Assembly: GCA_021787665.1 (NCBI GenBank) | Contig: JAJYLN010000005.1 | Span: 45,971 to 109,970, forward strand | Direction of reading: 5' to 3' | Length of the DNA stretch: 64,000 nt | From: a bacterium | Lineage (GTDB): Bacteria > JAMCPX01 | In this document: positions 17,865-27,380 of the stretch, in pieces | Position numbering within the stretch: position 1 is the first letter of the stretch | Layout: every line of letters begins with the position of its first letter | The notes under the pieces: generated by a model | The model's database searches: none | What the model was told of the DNA's origin: nothing | Seen by the model: only the letters and a program-made list of their open reading frames with translations | Program-made: the position numbers and the translations under genes

Positions 17865-18626
17865 ATGAATATACGAGTCCTCGGGTGCCACGGCGGCGAG
17901 CTGCCGAACTACAGGGCCACGTCGTTCCTCATCAACGGGCGCACGCTGATCGACGCTGGCGCTGTCACCAGTGTACTGACCCTGAAGGAGCAGCTTCGTA
18001 TCGAGCACGTGATCCTCACCCACGCCCACGCAGACCACTGCAGAGACACGCTGTTTCTTGCGGACAACATCATCGGCGCGGCTGGCGGAGGCTTCCGCAT
18101 GTACGGACTGTCGGTCGTGCTGCAGGACGTCAAGAAATACCTGTTGAATTGGCATATATGGCCGGACTTCACGGAGATCCCTGACAAAGAGCGGCCCGTC
18201 ATAACGATGCACGGGATCGAGAGCGAGCAAACCGTCGAGATCGACGGCCTACGAGTCACCTTCTGTGCAGTCGATCACACCGTCCCCACAGCGGGCGTCA
18301 TCATTGACGACGGCAGGAACAGCGTCGTGTTCAGCTCGGACACCGCTCCGACCGAGAGGCTCTGGGAGCTTGCGTCCAGCAGAGACAACCTGAAGGCCGC
18401 GTTCGTGGAATGCTCCTATCCGGAGGAAAAAAAGGACCTCGCTGCCCTGTCGAAGCACCTTACGCCGTCGCTCGCCAGGCACGAGGCAGCCAAGCTCCAC
18501 AGGGATGTCCCTGTCTATATCTACCATGTGAAGCCGCAGTTCTACACCCAGATAGCACGCCAGCTCAGACGGGAGAAGGGCATGCGCGCAGAGGTCATAC
18601 GGCTCGGCCAGGTCGTGCGGCTCTAA
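17865..18626 (+). CDS. MBL-fold hydrolase, class II cyclic-nucleotide phosphodiesterase-like
   Basis: 253 aa. The metallo-beta-lactamase fold has its dinuclear metal set: H53-A-H55-A-D57-H58, a histidine in AVDHTVPTAG, an aspartate in FSSDTAP and a histidine in IYHVKPQF. The opening IRVLGCHGGELPNYRATSFLI matches the class II PDE (CpdP/PDE1-like) group, with an EQLRIEHVILTHAHADH core. It probably hydrolyses a cyclic nucleotide, inferred from family and from the adjacent Crp-type gene. RNase Z-like or general MBL activity is the alternative. accD follows at 1 base. Confidence 0.78.
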   Translation: MNIRVLGCHGGELPNYRATSFLINGRTLIDAGAVTSVLTLKEQLRIEHVILTHAHADHCRDTLFLADNIIGAAGGGFRMYGLSVVLQDVKKYLLNWHIWPDFTEIPDKERPVITMHGIESEQTVEIDGLRVTFCAVDHTVPTAGVIIDDGRNSVVFSSDTAPTERLWELASSRDNLKAAFVECSYPEEKKDLAALSKHLTPSLARHEAAKLHRDVPVYIYHVKPQFYTQIARQLRREKGMRAEVIRLGQVVRL

Positions 18627-18627
18627 A

Positions 18628-19461
18628 ATGCCCCTTTTCGGTTCTGAAAAAACGAAGAATAGCCTCGACAGCCTCTGGATAAAGTGCAACAACTGCAACG
18701 AGATCATCTACAAGAAAGAGGTGGAGAAGAACCTGAAGGTCTGCCCGAAGTGCAACTATCATTTCAGGCTGTCCGCAAAAGAATGGATCGACATCCTTAT
18801 CGATCGTGACACCTTCCATGAGCTCTGGTCCAACATCGAGGCCGTGGATCCGCTCGACTTCAAGGACAGGTCCAGATACCGGGACAAGCTGAAGGAGACC
18901 CAGAAGCTGACCGGCATCAGCGATGCTGTGGTCACGGGCTACGGCACGATTAACGAGCTTTTCCTCAATATAGGCATATTTGACTTCAACTTCATGGGCG
19001 GCAGCATGGGCAGCGTGGTCGGGGAGAAAATCACGAGGCTGATAGAGAAGGCAGCGGAGGAAGGATCAAACCTTCTCATCGTTACTTCTTCCGGCGGCGC
19101 AAGAATGCAGGAGGGCATCTTCTCGCTCATTCAGATGGCCAAGACGAACACGGCCATGAGCAGGCTTGCCGGCAGCAGTGCCCTGTACATCAGCCTCCTC
19201 ACGGACCCCACCACCGGAGGGGTCGCTGCAAGCTTTGCAAGCATCGCAGACATCATCATAGCGGAGCCCAAGGCACTGATAGGTTTTGCCGGACCGAGGG
19301 TCATATCGGACACCATAGGGCAGAAGCTGCCGGACGGATTTCAGCGTGCCGAGTTTCTGCTCGAGCACGGCATGATAGACATGGTGATCGACAGAAAGGT
19401 CATCAAGAAAACGATAGCGCAGATCATCAAGCTCCTCGGGAACACCCAGAAACGCCTATAA
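18628..19461 (+). CDS. accD: Acetyl-CoA carboxylase carboxyltransferase subunit beta
   Basis: 277 aa. AccD with AccA transfers carboxyl from carboxybiotin to acetyl-CoA, giving malonyl-CoA for the Fab enzymes at the start of the window. The N-terminal zinc ribbon has C20, C23, C39 and C42; the oxyanion and CoA-binding regions VTSSGGARMQEG and GGVAASFAS are intact, with GFAGPRVI near the C-terminus. Length is normal. accA is not in the window and the usual downstream folC is missing. Confidence 0.96.
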   Translation: MPLFGSEKTKNSLDSLWIKCNNCNEIIYKKEVEKNLKVCPKCNYHFRLSAKEWIDILIDRDTFHELWSNIEAVDPLDFKDRSRYRDKLKETQKLTGISDAVVTGYGTINELFLNIGIFDFNFMGGSMGSVVGEKITRLIEKAAEEGSNLLIVTSSGGARMQEGIFSLIQMAKTNTAMSRLAGSSALYISLLTDPTTGGVAASFASIADIIIAEPKALIGFAGPRVISDTIGQKLPDGFQRAEFLLEHGMIDMVIDRKVIKKTIAQIIKLLGNTQKRL

Positions 19462-19501
19462 AGGATGCTGCCGCAGCCATAGCTCGCGACCGTACGGGGC
19501 A

Positions 19502-20824
19502 CTACCACTCGAACTTGGAAGCGATGATCACGTCGTTGTAAAACCTCGTGTACGATCCGAAGGCCAGCGCGCTGCCGGCATAGCCGACATACACGGTCGG
19601 GCTTCCCGGGGTCTTCGGATACCTGAGAACCGGTATCTTCAGCGTATACTCGGTCAGCATTTGAGGAACACCGCCTGCTATCTCGTACGACGCTATCCCA
19701 GTCGTGACCGTGAATATGCTCGCCACGCCTGTTCCGTAGACGAAGTCCAGGGTTATCTCCGGATTGTAAAAGTCCCATATCTGCGTGTATATACCCAGCC
19801 CGATCGAGGGGCCGGACAGGGAGTAATTGTAGGACGAGGTCCCCTGGTTCGAGGAGCCAGGGTACGAGGACCACAGGTACCCATAGCCGGGGTTGAGCCA
19901 TATCTTCACGCTGTCGGCATCGACGATATTGAGTCCGATGCTGACGTGACCCAGCACGTTCGTCTCCATCGATGATTGGTACGACGGTCCTTGCGAGTTA
20001 ATCCACGTGTACGATGAGCTGAACATCTGGGCGGTCACGTCCCCATTGATCCTCAGCCAGTCCAGAGGACCGTACGAGGCCCTGACCGACAGCAGAAAGT
20101 CGTACGAGGACGAGCTCGGCGAGTCCTGCACGACCCCGCCCCCGCCTATCTCCGGCGTAATGGAGGCCCATCTCCTAAAGGGCGGTGCCGGGTGGTACTC
20201 GGCAGGCATCACGACCCTCATGTTGTAGTTGTGCTGCGAACCCGGCTGCTGCGGGACCGGCATGGATGGCTGGTATGCGACGCCGGTATTGGGGTGCCGG
20301 TTAACCTCCGTGGGGGCAAACGATATATAAACCATGGCGCCGTAGGTGGCCTGCTGTGAAAGGGTTATCTGGTAAACCTCGACTTTCTGCGAAGGACTGA
20401 GGTTTAACGTGAGCTCTTTTTTGGACGGGACAAAGAACTGCGTACTCGATATCACGAGCTTCGAAGGACCTGAGGAGGGCATCGAATAGTACTGCACCCC
20501 GCCGCCGGTCGTGATGCTGATATTGAAGCCCCCCACCCTCGACGAGGCTACCGGCACGAGGCTCCTCACGGTCACGGTAAGCTTGCCCTGGGCGTGCGTC
20601 TCTATATCGAACATGCTCGACGGCACGATAATGTAGTAGATCTTACCGCGCTGCCCGGCAACGGTAACAGGCTTTCCGTTCGTCAAGAGCTTGAAGGGAG
20701 GGCCCTGCTGCGCAAGTCCCGGTCTGACCATGAGTCCCAGCGTGGCCGCTGCCACGCACATCAGTATAAGAAGCCGATTCACCCGGCCCGAGGCCTCACC
20801 ATCCGTGTATAAGTTTGTACGCAA
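19502..20824 (-). CDS. Predicted outer-membrane beta-barrel protein
   Basis: About 440 aa, secreted. A hydrophobic signal (LLILMCVAAATLGLMV) ends near GLAQQ. The middle has Pro/Gln-rich linkers, and the C-terminal half alternates short amphipathic strands rich in Y, G and S and ends KFEW, an aromatic last residue typical of Bam-inserted barrels. I prefer a TTG start at 20824, 8 bases after GGGAGG; GTG at 20833 or 20782 are alternatives. I do not recognise the family. The gene converges on accD and diverges from the propeller locus. Confidence 0.7.
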   Translation of the reverse strand: MRTNLYTDGEASGRVNRLLILMCVAAATLGLMVRPGLAQQGPPFKLLTNGKPVTVAGQRGKIYYIIVPSSMFDIETHAQGKLTVTVRSLVPVASSRVGGFNISITTGGGVQYYSMPSSGPSKLVISSTQFFVPSKKELTLNLSPSQKVEVYQITLSQQATYGAMVYISFAPTEVNRHPNTGVAYQPSMPVPQQPGSQHNYNMRVVMPAEYHPAPPFRRWASITPEIGGGGVVQDSPSSSSYDFLLSVRASYGPLDWLRINGDVTAQMFSSSYTWINSQGPSYQSSMETNVLGHVSIGLNIVDADSVKIWLNPGYGYLWSSYPGSSNQGTSSYNYSLSGPSIGLGIYTQIWDFYNPEITLDFVYGTGVASIFTVTTGIASYEIAGGVPQMLTEYTLKIPVLRYPKTPGSPTVYVGYAGSALAFGSYTRFYNDVIIASKFEW

Positions 20825-20884
20825 GTGACTCACCTCCCTTTTGTCCCTCTATACCAGAAAACAAATAAAATGCAAGCAAGGAAG

Positions 20885-20940
20885 GTAGGGGCGTCCCGCC
20901 GGGGTACCCAAGCGGGGCTTTGGTCGCGGGACGCCCCTAC
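20885..20940. repeat. GTAGGGGC palindromic element 1
   Basis: Fifteen-base perfect arms (GTAGGGGCGTCCCGC and its complement) enclose a 26-base centre that is partly complementary. It lies between the barrel gene and the first propeller lipoprotein. It has the same GTAGGGGC...GCCCCTAC ends as the elements at 23894, 23952, 27563, 30365 and 35682. It resembles REP-type intergenic repeats. Confidence 0.85.
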
Positions 20941-20977
20941 GACGCTCCTGTCTTCAAAACATACTATTCCATACTGC

Positions 20978-21006
20978 TTGACAAAGAAAAAAGGATTTTT
21001 TATGAC
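20978..21006 (+). promoter_or_regulatory. Sigma70-type promoter for first propeller lipoprotein
   Basis: TTGACA (20978-20983, perfect -35) and TATGAC (21001-21006) are separated by 17 bases. The start codon at 21083 lies 77 bases further, with AAAGGAGGAG in front. This is one of the best promoter matches in the window and supports a separate transcription unit. Confidence 0.6.
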
Positions 21007-21082
21007 GAGGCTGACTTGCAGTCCTCAATGTAGAATCGGATCACAGAGGGAGCAACTGAATACTCAAACTAAAGGAGGAGCT

Positions 21083-22474
21083 ATGAAGGCAAGGGTGACG
21101 GTATTTCTTTTCATGGCATCGATGGCGATGCTGGTGATCGCGGGATGTTCTTCCGGCAAGAACGGGGCAACCGGGGCACAGGGCCCGCAAGGGGCCGCCG
21201 GCCAGCAGGGGGCCACGGGCCAGCAGGGGGCTTCCGGGCCGCCGGGGCTCGTTATCGACAGCCTGAGCGCAACACCGAACACCTTGATCCCAAACAGGAC
21301 GGCGACCGCGGTCGTGGAGGCGTACGACCCGAGCGGGGCCGCCCTGACCTACGCATGGACCGCGTCAGCGGGCTGGAAGATCAAGGGCTACGGCGTGACC
21401 GCAACAGTCACAGCGCCTACGGCATACGATGAAGTAGGCTATATCATGGTAACCGTCGCCGACGGATCAATAAGCGTTACCGGTACGACCGTGGTAAGCA
21501 CGGTTCCGCAGCTCATTACCAATACCTTTGCCGTAGGATATGAGCCTTACGGCATCGCCATAGATGCATCCGGCGATGCATGGGTAACAAACGATTACAA
21601 CAATACAGTGTCAGAGCTCAGCCCCACCGGTACGACCATGGGTAACCCATTCCCTGTCGGAAGCGGGCCTGTAGGCGTAGCAATAGACGCATCCGGCGAT
21701 GTCTGGGTCGCAAATAATGGCAACGGTACGGTATCAGAGCTGAGTCCCACGGGCACGACCATCGGCGGGCCCTTCACGGTCGGAAGCTCTCCTGAAGGCA
21801 TAGCCATAGACGCGTCCGGCAATGTCTGGGTCGCGAATAATGGCAACGGTACGGTTTCAGAGCTTAGCCCCACGGGCACGACCATCGGCGGGCCCTTCAC
21901 GGTCGGAAGCTCTCCTTACGGCATAGCCATAGACGCGTCCGGCAATGTCTGGGTCACGAATTTCGGCACCGACACGGTTTCAGAATTGAGTCCCACGGGC
22001 ACGACCATTGGCGGGCCGTTTACGGTCGGGAGCGGGCCCTGGGGTATAGCCATAGACCCATCCGGCAACATCTGGGTCGCAAATAATGTCGACAACACGG
22101 TAACAGAGCTGAGTCCCACGGGCACGACCATCGGCGGGCCTTTCACGGTCGGGGTTTATCCTACAGGCATAGCCATAGACGCATCCGGCAATGTCTGGGT
22201 CGTGAATTCTTACGGCAACGATCCGAATGGCTACAGCCCCGGTACGGTAACCGAACTGAGTCCTGACGGCACAGTCATCGCAAACTACAGCGTGGGCTTC
22301 TATCCCTACAGCATAGCCATAGACGCGCTCGGCGATGTCTGGGTCGTGAATTACGACGGAGGAGAGATGTACGGCGAGACCGGCGGCACGGTGACCGAGA
22401 TAATGGGTGTCACCCAGGGTCCCCAGTACTGGCCTTACACGGGGCCCGTATTTCCGGGCGGCGGTAACTACTAA
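21083..22474 (+). CDS. Propeller lipoprotein A (collagen-like, PKD-like, NHL/Vgb-like repeats)
   Basis: 463 aa. Lipobox IAGC places the lipidated cysteine at C22. Residues 28-55 are nine to ten Gly-X-Y triplets (collagen-like), 57-143 an Ig/PKD-like domain, and about 148-433 seven NHL/Vgb-like blades of about 41 residues with the signature GIAIDASGNVWVAN. The last 30 residues form a tail shared with three other proteins here. I chose 21083 because AAAGGAGGAG precedes it and the signal peptide follows; upstream codons are intergenic. It is a tandem paralogue of the next gene. No catalytic residues are evident; surface binding or structural role is inferred. Confidence 0.85.
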   Translation: MKARVTVFLFMASMAMLVIAGCSSGKNGATGAQGPQGAAGQQGATGQQGASGPPGLVIDSLSATPNTLIPNRTATAVVEAYDPSGAALTYAWTASAGWKIKGYGVTATVTAPTAYDEVGYIMVTVADGSISVTGTTVVSTVPQLITNTFAVGYEPYGIAIDASGDAWVTNDYNNTVSELSPTGTTMGNPFPVGSGPVGVAIDASGDVWVANNGNGTVSELSPTGTTIGGPFTVGSSPEGIAIDASGNVWVANNGNGTVSELSPTGTTIGGPFTVGSSPYGIAIDASGNVWVTNFGTDTVSELSPTGTTIGGPFTVGSGPWGIAIDPSGNIWVANNVDNTVTELSPTGTTIGGPFTVGVYPTGIAIDASGNVWVVNSYGNDPNGYSPGTVTELSPDGTVIANYSVGFYPYSIAIDALGDVWVVNYDGGEMYGETGGTVTEIMGVTQGPQYWPYTGPVFPGGGNY

Positions 22475-22486
22475 AAAGGAGCGGCC

Positions 22487-23884
22487 ATGAAAACCTATAT
22501 CAGGACATGTGTGTTCCTTTTATCGATAGCGGTGCTTCTCCTCGGGGGCTGCGCCGGCAAGGATGGGGCAGCCGGGACCATGGGCAAGCAAGGGGTAACC
22601 GGCCCGACCGGGGCCACAGGCCAGCAGGGGACCGCAGGCGGCCTCGGGCTCGTTATCAGCAGCCTGAGCGCAACGCCGGACCCGATAATCCCCAACAGGA
22701 CGGCGATAGCGGTCGTCAATGCGTACGATGTCAGCGGAGGCACCCTGACCTATACATGGGCCGGATCTGACGGCTGGAAGGTCACCGGCTACGGCATGAC
22801 CGCGACGATCACGGCGCCGGCCGCGTATAACGCAGCAGGCTCCATAACCGTGACCGTTGATGACGGTGTAACGAGCGTTACGGGTACTACCGTATTGAGC
22901 ACGATGCCTCAGCTCATTATCAACACCTTTGCCACCGGGTATGATCCCGGAGGCATAGCCATAGACGTATCCGGCAATGTCTGGAACACAAATTACGACA
23001 GTTCTGGCACGGTCTCCGGGATGAGCCTTACCGGAACGACCTTAGGCGGGCCGTTTCCTGCCGGGAGCTATCCCTGGGGCATAGCCATAGACGCGTCCGG
23101 CAACATCTGGATCGGGAATGCAGGCGACGGTACGGTTTCAGAGCTGAGTCCCACGGGCACGACCATCGGCGGTCCGTTTACTGTCGGGCGCGGGCCTGAA
23201 GATATCGCCATAGACGCATCCGGCAATGTCTGGATCACGAATTACCAGGACAGCACGGTAACAGAGCTCAGTCCTACGGGTACGACCATCGGCGGTCCGT
23301 TTACTGTCGGGAGCGGGCCTAATTGCATAGCCATAGATGCGTCCGGCAATGTCTGGGTCACGAATTTCGGCACCGACACGGTTTCAGAATTGAGCCCCAC
23401 GGGCACGACCATAACGACGGTGACTGTAGGAAACAACCCCAATGGCATTGCCATAGATCCCTCGGGCAATATCTGGGTCTCGAATGAGGGTGATAATACG
23501 GTATCAGAATTAAGCCCCACAGGCACGACCATCGGAGGTCCGTTTGCCGTGGGTGTTGAGCCGCAAGGTGTCGCTATAGACGCATCGGGCAATGTCTGGG
23601 TCGTGAACTATTACGGCAATGATCCGAATGGCTACAGCCCGGGCACGGTAACCGAATTGGGCCCTGACGGTACGATCATCGCAAACTACAGTGCAGGCTT
23701 TTATCCTGCCGGACTGGCCATAGACGCGCTTGGCGATGTCTGGGTCGCAAACTATTGTGGCGGTCAGGATACCGGGGAGACCGGCGGCACGGTGACCGAG
23801 ATAGTGGGTGTCACAAAAGGACCTGAGTACTGGCCTTACACAGGTCCGCAGTTCCCGGGCGGCGGAAACAATGGATACGATTAA
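22487..23884 (+). CDS. Propeller lipoprotein B (tandem paralogue of A)
   Basis: 465 aa. Same layout as its upstream neighbour: lipobox LGGC (C22), about ten Gly-X-Y triplets (24-54), PKD-like domain (57-142), seven propeller blades and the tail ending GPQFPGGGNNGYD. Here the tail runs four residues past the GGGN. The genes are 12 bases apart with AAAGGAGCGGCC between, so they are co-transcribed. Some blades are nearly identical in DNA to blades of gene A (86 of 88 bases over 21921-22008 and 23325-23412), which suggests gene conversion. Blade 1 has lost the consensus valine (VWNTN). Confidence 0.85.
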   Translation: MKTYIRTCVFLLSIAVLLLGGCAGKDGAAGTMGKQGVTGPTGATGQQGTAGGLGLVISSLSATPDPIIPNRTAIAVVNAYDVSGGTLTYTWAGSDGWKVTGYGMTATITAPAAYNAAGSITVTVDDGVTSVTGTTVLSTMPQLIINTFATGYDPGGIAIDVSGNVWNTNYDSSGTVSGMSLTGTTLGGPFPAGSYPWGIAIDASGNIWIGNAGDGTVSELSPTGTTIGGPFTVGRGPEDIAIDASGNVWITNYQDSTVTELSPTGTTIGGPFTVGSGPNCIAIDASGNVWVTNFGTDTVSELSPTGTTITTVTVGNNPNGIAIDPSGNIWVSNEGDNTVSELSPTGTTIGGPFAVGVEPQGVAIDASGNVWVVNYYGNDPNGYSPGTVTELGPDGTIIANYSAGFYPAGLAIDALGDVWVANYCGGQDTGETGGTVTEIVGVTKGPEYWPYTGPQFPGGGNNGYD

Positions 23885-23893
23885 GGGAAAGGA

Positions 23894-23921
23894 GTAGGGG
23901 CGAACGGCCGTTCGCCCCTAC
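23894..23921. repeat. GTAGGGGC palindromic element 2
   Basis: A perfect 28-base palindrome with GTAGGGGC and GCCCCTAC ends, ten bases after the stop of propeller gene B. Another copy follows 30 bases on. As RNA it folds into a hairpin followed by CAAAAAAG, so it could also stop transcription. Confidence 0.88.
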
Positions 23922-23951
23922 AAAAAAGACGCGGGCACGATTAGGTAGAAG

Positions 23952-23980
23952 GTAGGGGCGGGTTTGAAACCCGCCCCTTG
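23952..23980. repeat. GTAGGGGC palindromic element 3
   Basis: Twelve-base arms AGGGGCGGGTTT and AAACCCGCCCCT around a single G. The right arm is cut short (CCCCTTG instead of CCCCTAC). It sits directly upstream of the promoter-like sequence for the STAND/BTAD regulator. Confidence 0.85.
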
Positions 23981-24006
23981 CAGTTTATTATATTTTCCTG
24001 TACATT
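23978..24006 (+). promoter_or_regulatory. Possible promoter of the STAND/BTAD regulator
   Basis: TTGCAG (23978-23983) and TACATT (24001-24006), each four of six matches, are 17 bases apart. The -35 hexamer overlaps the right end of palindromic element 3, so that repeat may contribute part of the promoter. The start codon is at 24037. Confidence 0.35.
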
Positions 24007-24036
24007 CCATTACGACCTTCATGCAAGGGATGTACG

Positions 24037-27000
24037 ATGCGACAATCACTATCATTGGCACTATCATTGGCCCAATATCCCCAGTATTCGAAGCTAAGCG
24101 GCCCCAAGCTGTCGAGGGTCATCATCAGGCAGAGGCTCTTTCGCATGTTGGACCGGTCGCGGAAAGGCCAGGTTATATGGATCACCGGGCCGCCGGGCTC
24201 CGGCAAAACGACCCTGGTCGCAAGCTACATCAAGGGCCGCGGCCTGCCGGGCATCTGGTATCAGATAGACGGCCGGGACGCCGATCCCGCGACCTTTTTT
24301 TACTATCTCAAGCTGGCGGCGGACAGGTCGGCCAAGAGGCGCCATCCGGCCCTGCCCTTGCTGGGTCCCGAATACCAGGTGGCGCTCCCGGCATTTGCCG
24401 CGAGATACTTCGGCAATCTCTTCGAGCGGTTTACGTCTCCTTTTGCCGTCGTCTTCGACGACTACCATAACCTTGCGCCTAACCTCTCGGATAACCAGCT
24501 CATCCACGACATGATCAACGAGGGCATGGAGCGGGTACCGGAGCGCGGCGTGATCATCGTTATAAGCCGCGGCGAGCCGTGGCCCGCATTCGCGCGCATA
24601 CGCGAGAGCGGCAGGCTGACGGTGATCGGGTGGGAAGACCTCAAATTTACGGAAAAGGAAACCGGGAGTTTTGCCCGTCTGTATACCGGGAAGGGCCTGC
24701 CCCGGCAGACGGTCCGCGCCATGCACGACAGGACGGCCGGCTGGGCAGCCGGTATGGCATTGATGATGGAGTACATCGAACATACTCCGGTATCATTGGA
24801 CCGGGCGGAACACTCGTTCTCACTCATGGAGCGGGAGGCGCAGGAGACGATCTTCAGCTATTTCGAGGGCGAGGTTTTCGACCGGGCGGACGACGGCATG
24901 CGGGAGTTCCTGCTCACGTCCGCCTTTCTGCCGAGGATGACGCCGGAGGCCGTGGAGGCGCTTACGGGCGCTAAAGACGCCGGGCGTCTCTTATCGAAGC
25001 TTGTCCGGTCGAGCAGCTTTATAAGCAGATACCATGCCCGGGAGCCTTTCTATCAATACCATGCGCTGTTTCTCGATTTTCTGCGTGCAAAGGCAATTGA
25101 TCTCTGGAGCGCCGATGCCCTGGGCCGCGCCCGGCGCCGCGCCGCGAAGGCCCTGTCGGATACCGGGCAGACCGAGGACGCGATCGCCCTCTACCTTCAG
25201 GCGAGCGATTGGACACAGGCCGCACGGCTGATTATCGCCGAGGCGCCGGGACTCATCGACACGGGCAGGTTCAGGACGCTCGAGGCATGGCTCCTCGGAC
25301 TTCCGTCAGACGTGCTCGATCGCGACCCGTGGCTCCTGTACTGGCTCGGGGCAAGCCGCGTGATGTCCGATCCGGCAGGATCCCTGGAATCTCTCGATAA
25401 GGCGTACCATAAGTTCAAAGAGGATAACGTACCGGCCGGGATGTATGTCGCCATAGCGACGACGATGAAGGCCTTCATACTGAGCACGCATGACGTTACG
25501 TCCTGGGGACGATGGGTCAAGGAGTTTAAAGAGCTCCACAGCACGTATCCGGCGTTTCCGTCCCGGGAGATCGAGCTGGAGGCGTCCTTCGGCATCTATA
25601 GTGCGCTCCTGTTCCACGACCCTCAGGACCCCGAGCTTCCGATGTGGGCGGAAAAAGTCAAATCGATCCTGACAAAAATCCCGGACCGGTTTGCCCGCAT
25701 TAGGCACGGCAGTATGCTGTTTCTCTACTACTCGTGGACCGGGGATTTCTTCAATGCCGGTGTGCTGGCGGATATGTTCCACGCATTGGTGCGCTCCGGG
25801 GACACGCCGCTCCCCACGCGCCTCCTCGGGTACGTCATGGAGTGTACCTATCTCTGGAACCGCGGAAGCACGGATGCATGTCTCAGGGAAATGGAAGAGG
25901 CGCTGGCAATAGCGCACGCCGATACTATCCACATAGTCGATCGCTTCCTTCTGGGCGCCGGCCTGCATGCCTCATTGATAAACGGCGATGTAAAGACCGC
26001 CGCGGGCATAGTAAAGCGGATGGAGGACGCGGTAAATCCTTTCTACCGGTTCGCTCTCTCCAATTATCATTTTTTACTCGGCTGGTACCGTATCCTCGCG
26101 GGAGACCCGCCCGGCGCGCACAACTACGCGGAAGAGGGCCTTGCACTGGCACAGCAAGCCGGTGTTCCCTACGTGCAAGCGCACCATCATCTCGAGCTGG
26201 CATATCTCTGTATCGGGGACGGGCGGTACCGTGAGGCATCGTCCCATCTTGCCCATGCCCATAGCATTGCCGTCGGCATGAAGAGTATGCAGCTCGAATA
26301 CCACTGCCTGATGACGCGCGCATGGTACGATTTTACGAGAGGCAGGGAGACACAGGCTTTGAAGGGGCTTGCGCAGGCCCTGGCGATCGGCAAAAGGCAG
26401 GGCTTTGCCGTTACGCTGGTGTTCCACAGGTCCGCACTCGCGGACCTGTACAACAGGGCGCTCGACGCCGGGATAGAGACAGACTATGTAAAAGGCGTCA
26501 TCAGAAAGCTCGACCTCGCCCCTCCCGCCCTTCCCGATCATAATCCGGCGGCTGCTGCCGGCTGGCCCTGGCCCATAGCGATATTCACACTCGGACGCTT
26601 CGAGCTCATGCGGGACGGGGAAAAGCTGGTCTTCTCCGGGAAGGTACAGAAAAAGCCGTTGACCCTGTTGAAGGCGATCAGCGCTTTCGGAGGAGAAGAG
26701 GTCGAAGTGGGCCAGCTTGCCGACCTTTTATGGCCCGATTCCGAGGGGGACATCGCTTTCAAGGCGTTGCGCGTAACTCTCATACGCCTGCGCAGGCTGC
26801 TCGGCTATCCCGCGGCAGTCAGGCTTGTAAACGGCAAGGTGTCCCTGGACCCGCGCTACTGCCGGGTCGATGCATGGGCGTTCGAGCAGGCACTGGACGG
26901 AATCGGGGCCGCGGCGCAAGAAGCCGGGGGACCGGGGAAGGAGCGAATGCTTACGGCACAGATGCAACAGACCGTTGCATCCTACAGCGGGGATTTTCTG

Positions 27001-27333
27001 GCAGGGGAATCATACCCATGGTCGATATCGTACCGTGAGCGGCTCAGGCTCAGGTTTACCGGGAGCATCGAAAGCCTGGGCAATCGTCTCGAGCAGGGAA
27101 ATGCATTCAATAAGGCCATCGAGGTTTACCACAGAGGACTGGAGGCCGATGAGCTCTCCGAGGTCTGCTATCAGCGCATCATTGCCTGTTATCTCCGGAC
27201 GGGACGCCATGCAGAGGCGTTATCGACGTACCATACCTGCAAAAAGACCCTCGCCGTCTACGGCATAGAGCCGTCTTCCGAAACGGAGGCTCTCTACCGG
27301 CAGATCAAGACTAAAAATTCTTCCAATCCGTAG
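24037..27333 (+). CDS. STAND/MalT-like NTPase regulator with C-terminal wHTH-BTAD
   Basis: 1098 aa. The N-terminal NTPase has Walker A GPPGSGKTT (51-59) and Walker B AVVFDD (137-142). A long helical, TPR-like sensor follows (about 350-830). From residue 843 comes an OmpR-type winged helix (LGRFELMRDGE, LADLLWPDSEG, LRRLLG) and then a bacterial transcriptional activator domain to the end. This is the LuxR/MalT-style layout with a SARP-like output instead of a LuxR HTH. A duplicated ACTATCATTGGC in the DNA makes SLSLALSLAQ at the N-terminus. It lies between propeller genes and may control them (inference). Confidence 0.88.
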   Translation: MRQSLSLALSLAQYPQYSKLSGPKLSRVIIRQRLFRMLDRSRKGQVIWITGPPGSGKTTLVASYIKGRGLPGIWYQIDGRDADPATFFYYLKLAADRSAKRRHPALPLLGPEYQVALPAFAARYFGNLFERFTSPFAVVFDDYHNLAPNLSDNQLIHDMINEGMERVPERGVIIVISRGEPWPAFARIRESGRLTVIGWEDLKFTEKETGSFARLYTGKGLPRQTVRAMHDRTAGWAAGMALMMEYIEHTPVSLDRAEHSFSLMEREAQETIFSYFEGEVFDRADDGMREFLLTSAFLPRMTPEAVEALTGAKDAGRLLSKLVRSSSFISRYHAREPFYQYHALFLDFLRAKAIDLWSADALGRARRRAAKALSDTGQTEDAIALYLQASDWTQAARLIIAEAPGLIDTGRFRTLEAWLLGLPSDVLDRDPWLLYWLGASRVMSDPAGSLESLDKAYHKFKEDNVPAGMYVAIATTMKAFILSTHDVTSWGRWVKEFKELHSTYPAFPSREIELEASFGIYSALLFHDPQDPELPMWAEKVKSILTKIPDRFARIRHGSMLFLYYSWTGDFFNAGVLADMFHALVRSGDTPLPTRLLGYVMECTYLWNRGSTDACLREMEEALAIAHADTIHIVDRFLLGAGLHASLINGDVKTAAGIVKRMEDAVNPFYRFALSNYHFLLGWYRILAGDPPGAHNYAEEGLALAQQAGVPYVQAHHHLELAYLCIGDGRYREASSHLAHAHSIAVGMKSMQLEYHCLMTRAWYDFTRGRETQALKGLAQALAIGKRQGFAVTLVFHRSALADLYNRALDAGIETDYVKGVIRKLDLAPPALPDHNPAAAAGWPWPIAIFTLGRFELMRDGEKLVFSGKVQKKPLTLLKAISAFGGEEVEVGQLADLLWPDSEGDIAFKALRVTLIRLRRLLGYPAAVRLVNGKVSLDPRYCRVDAWAFEQALDGIGAAAQEAGGPGKERMLTAQMQQTVASYSGDFLAGESYPWSISYRERLRLRFTGSIESLGNRLEQGNAFNKAIEVYHRGLEADELSEVCYQRIIACYLRTGRHAEALSTYHTCKKTLAVYGIEPSSETEALYRQIKTKNSSNP

Positions 27334-27380
27334 CCTATCTGTAGCTCCGGCTGAAGTACACGTGCCTCAAAGGAGGCGGT

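Noticed and set aside
21700-22200. Regular repeats of about 123 bases that could look like a repeat array
   Set aside because: They are protein blades (41 codons each) in a continuous frame, not CRISPR repeats with spacers.
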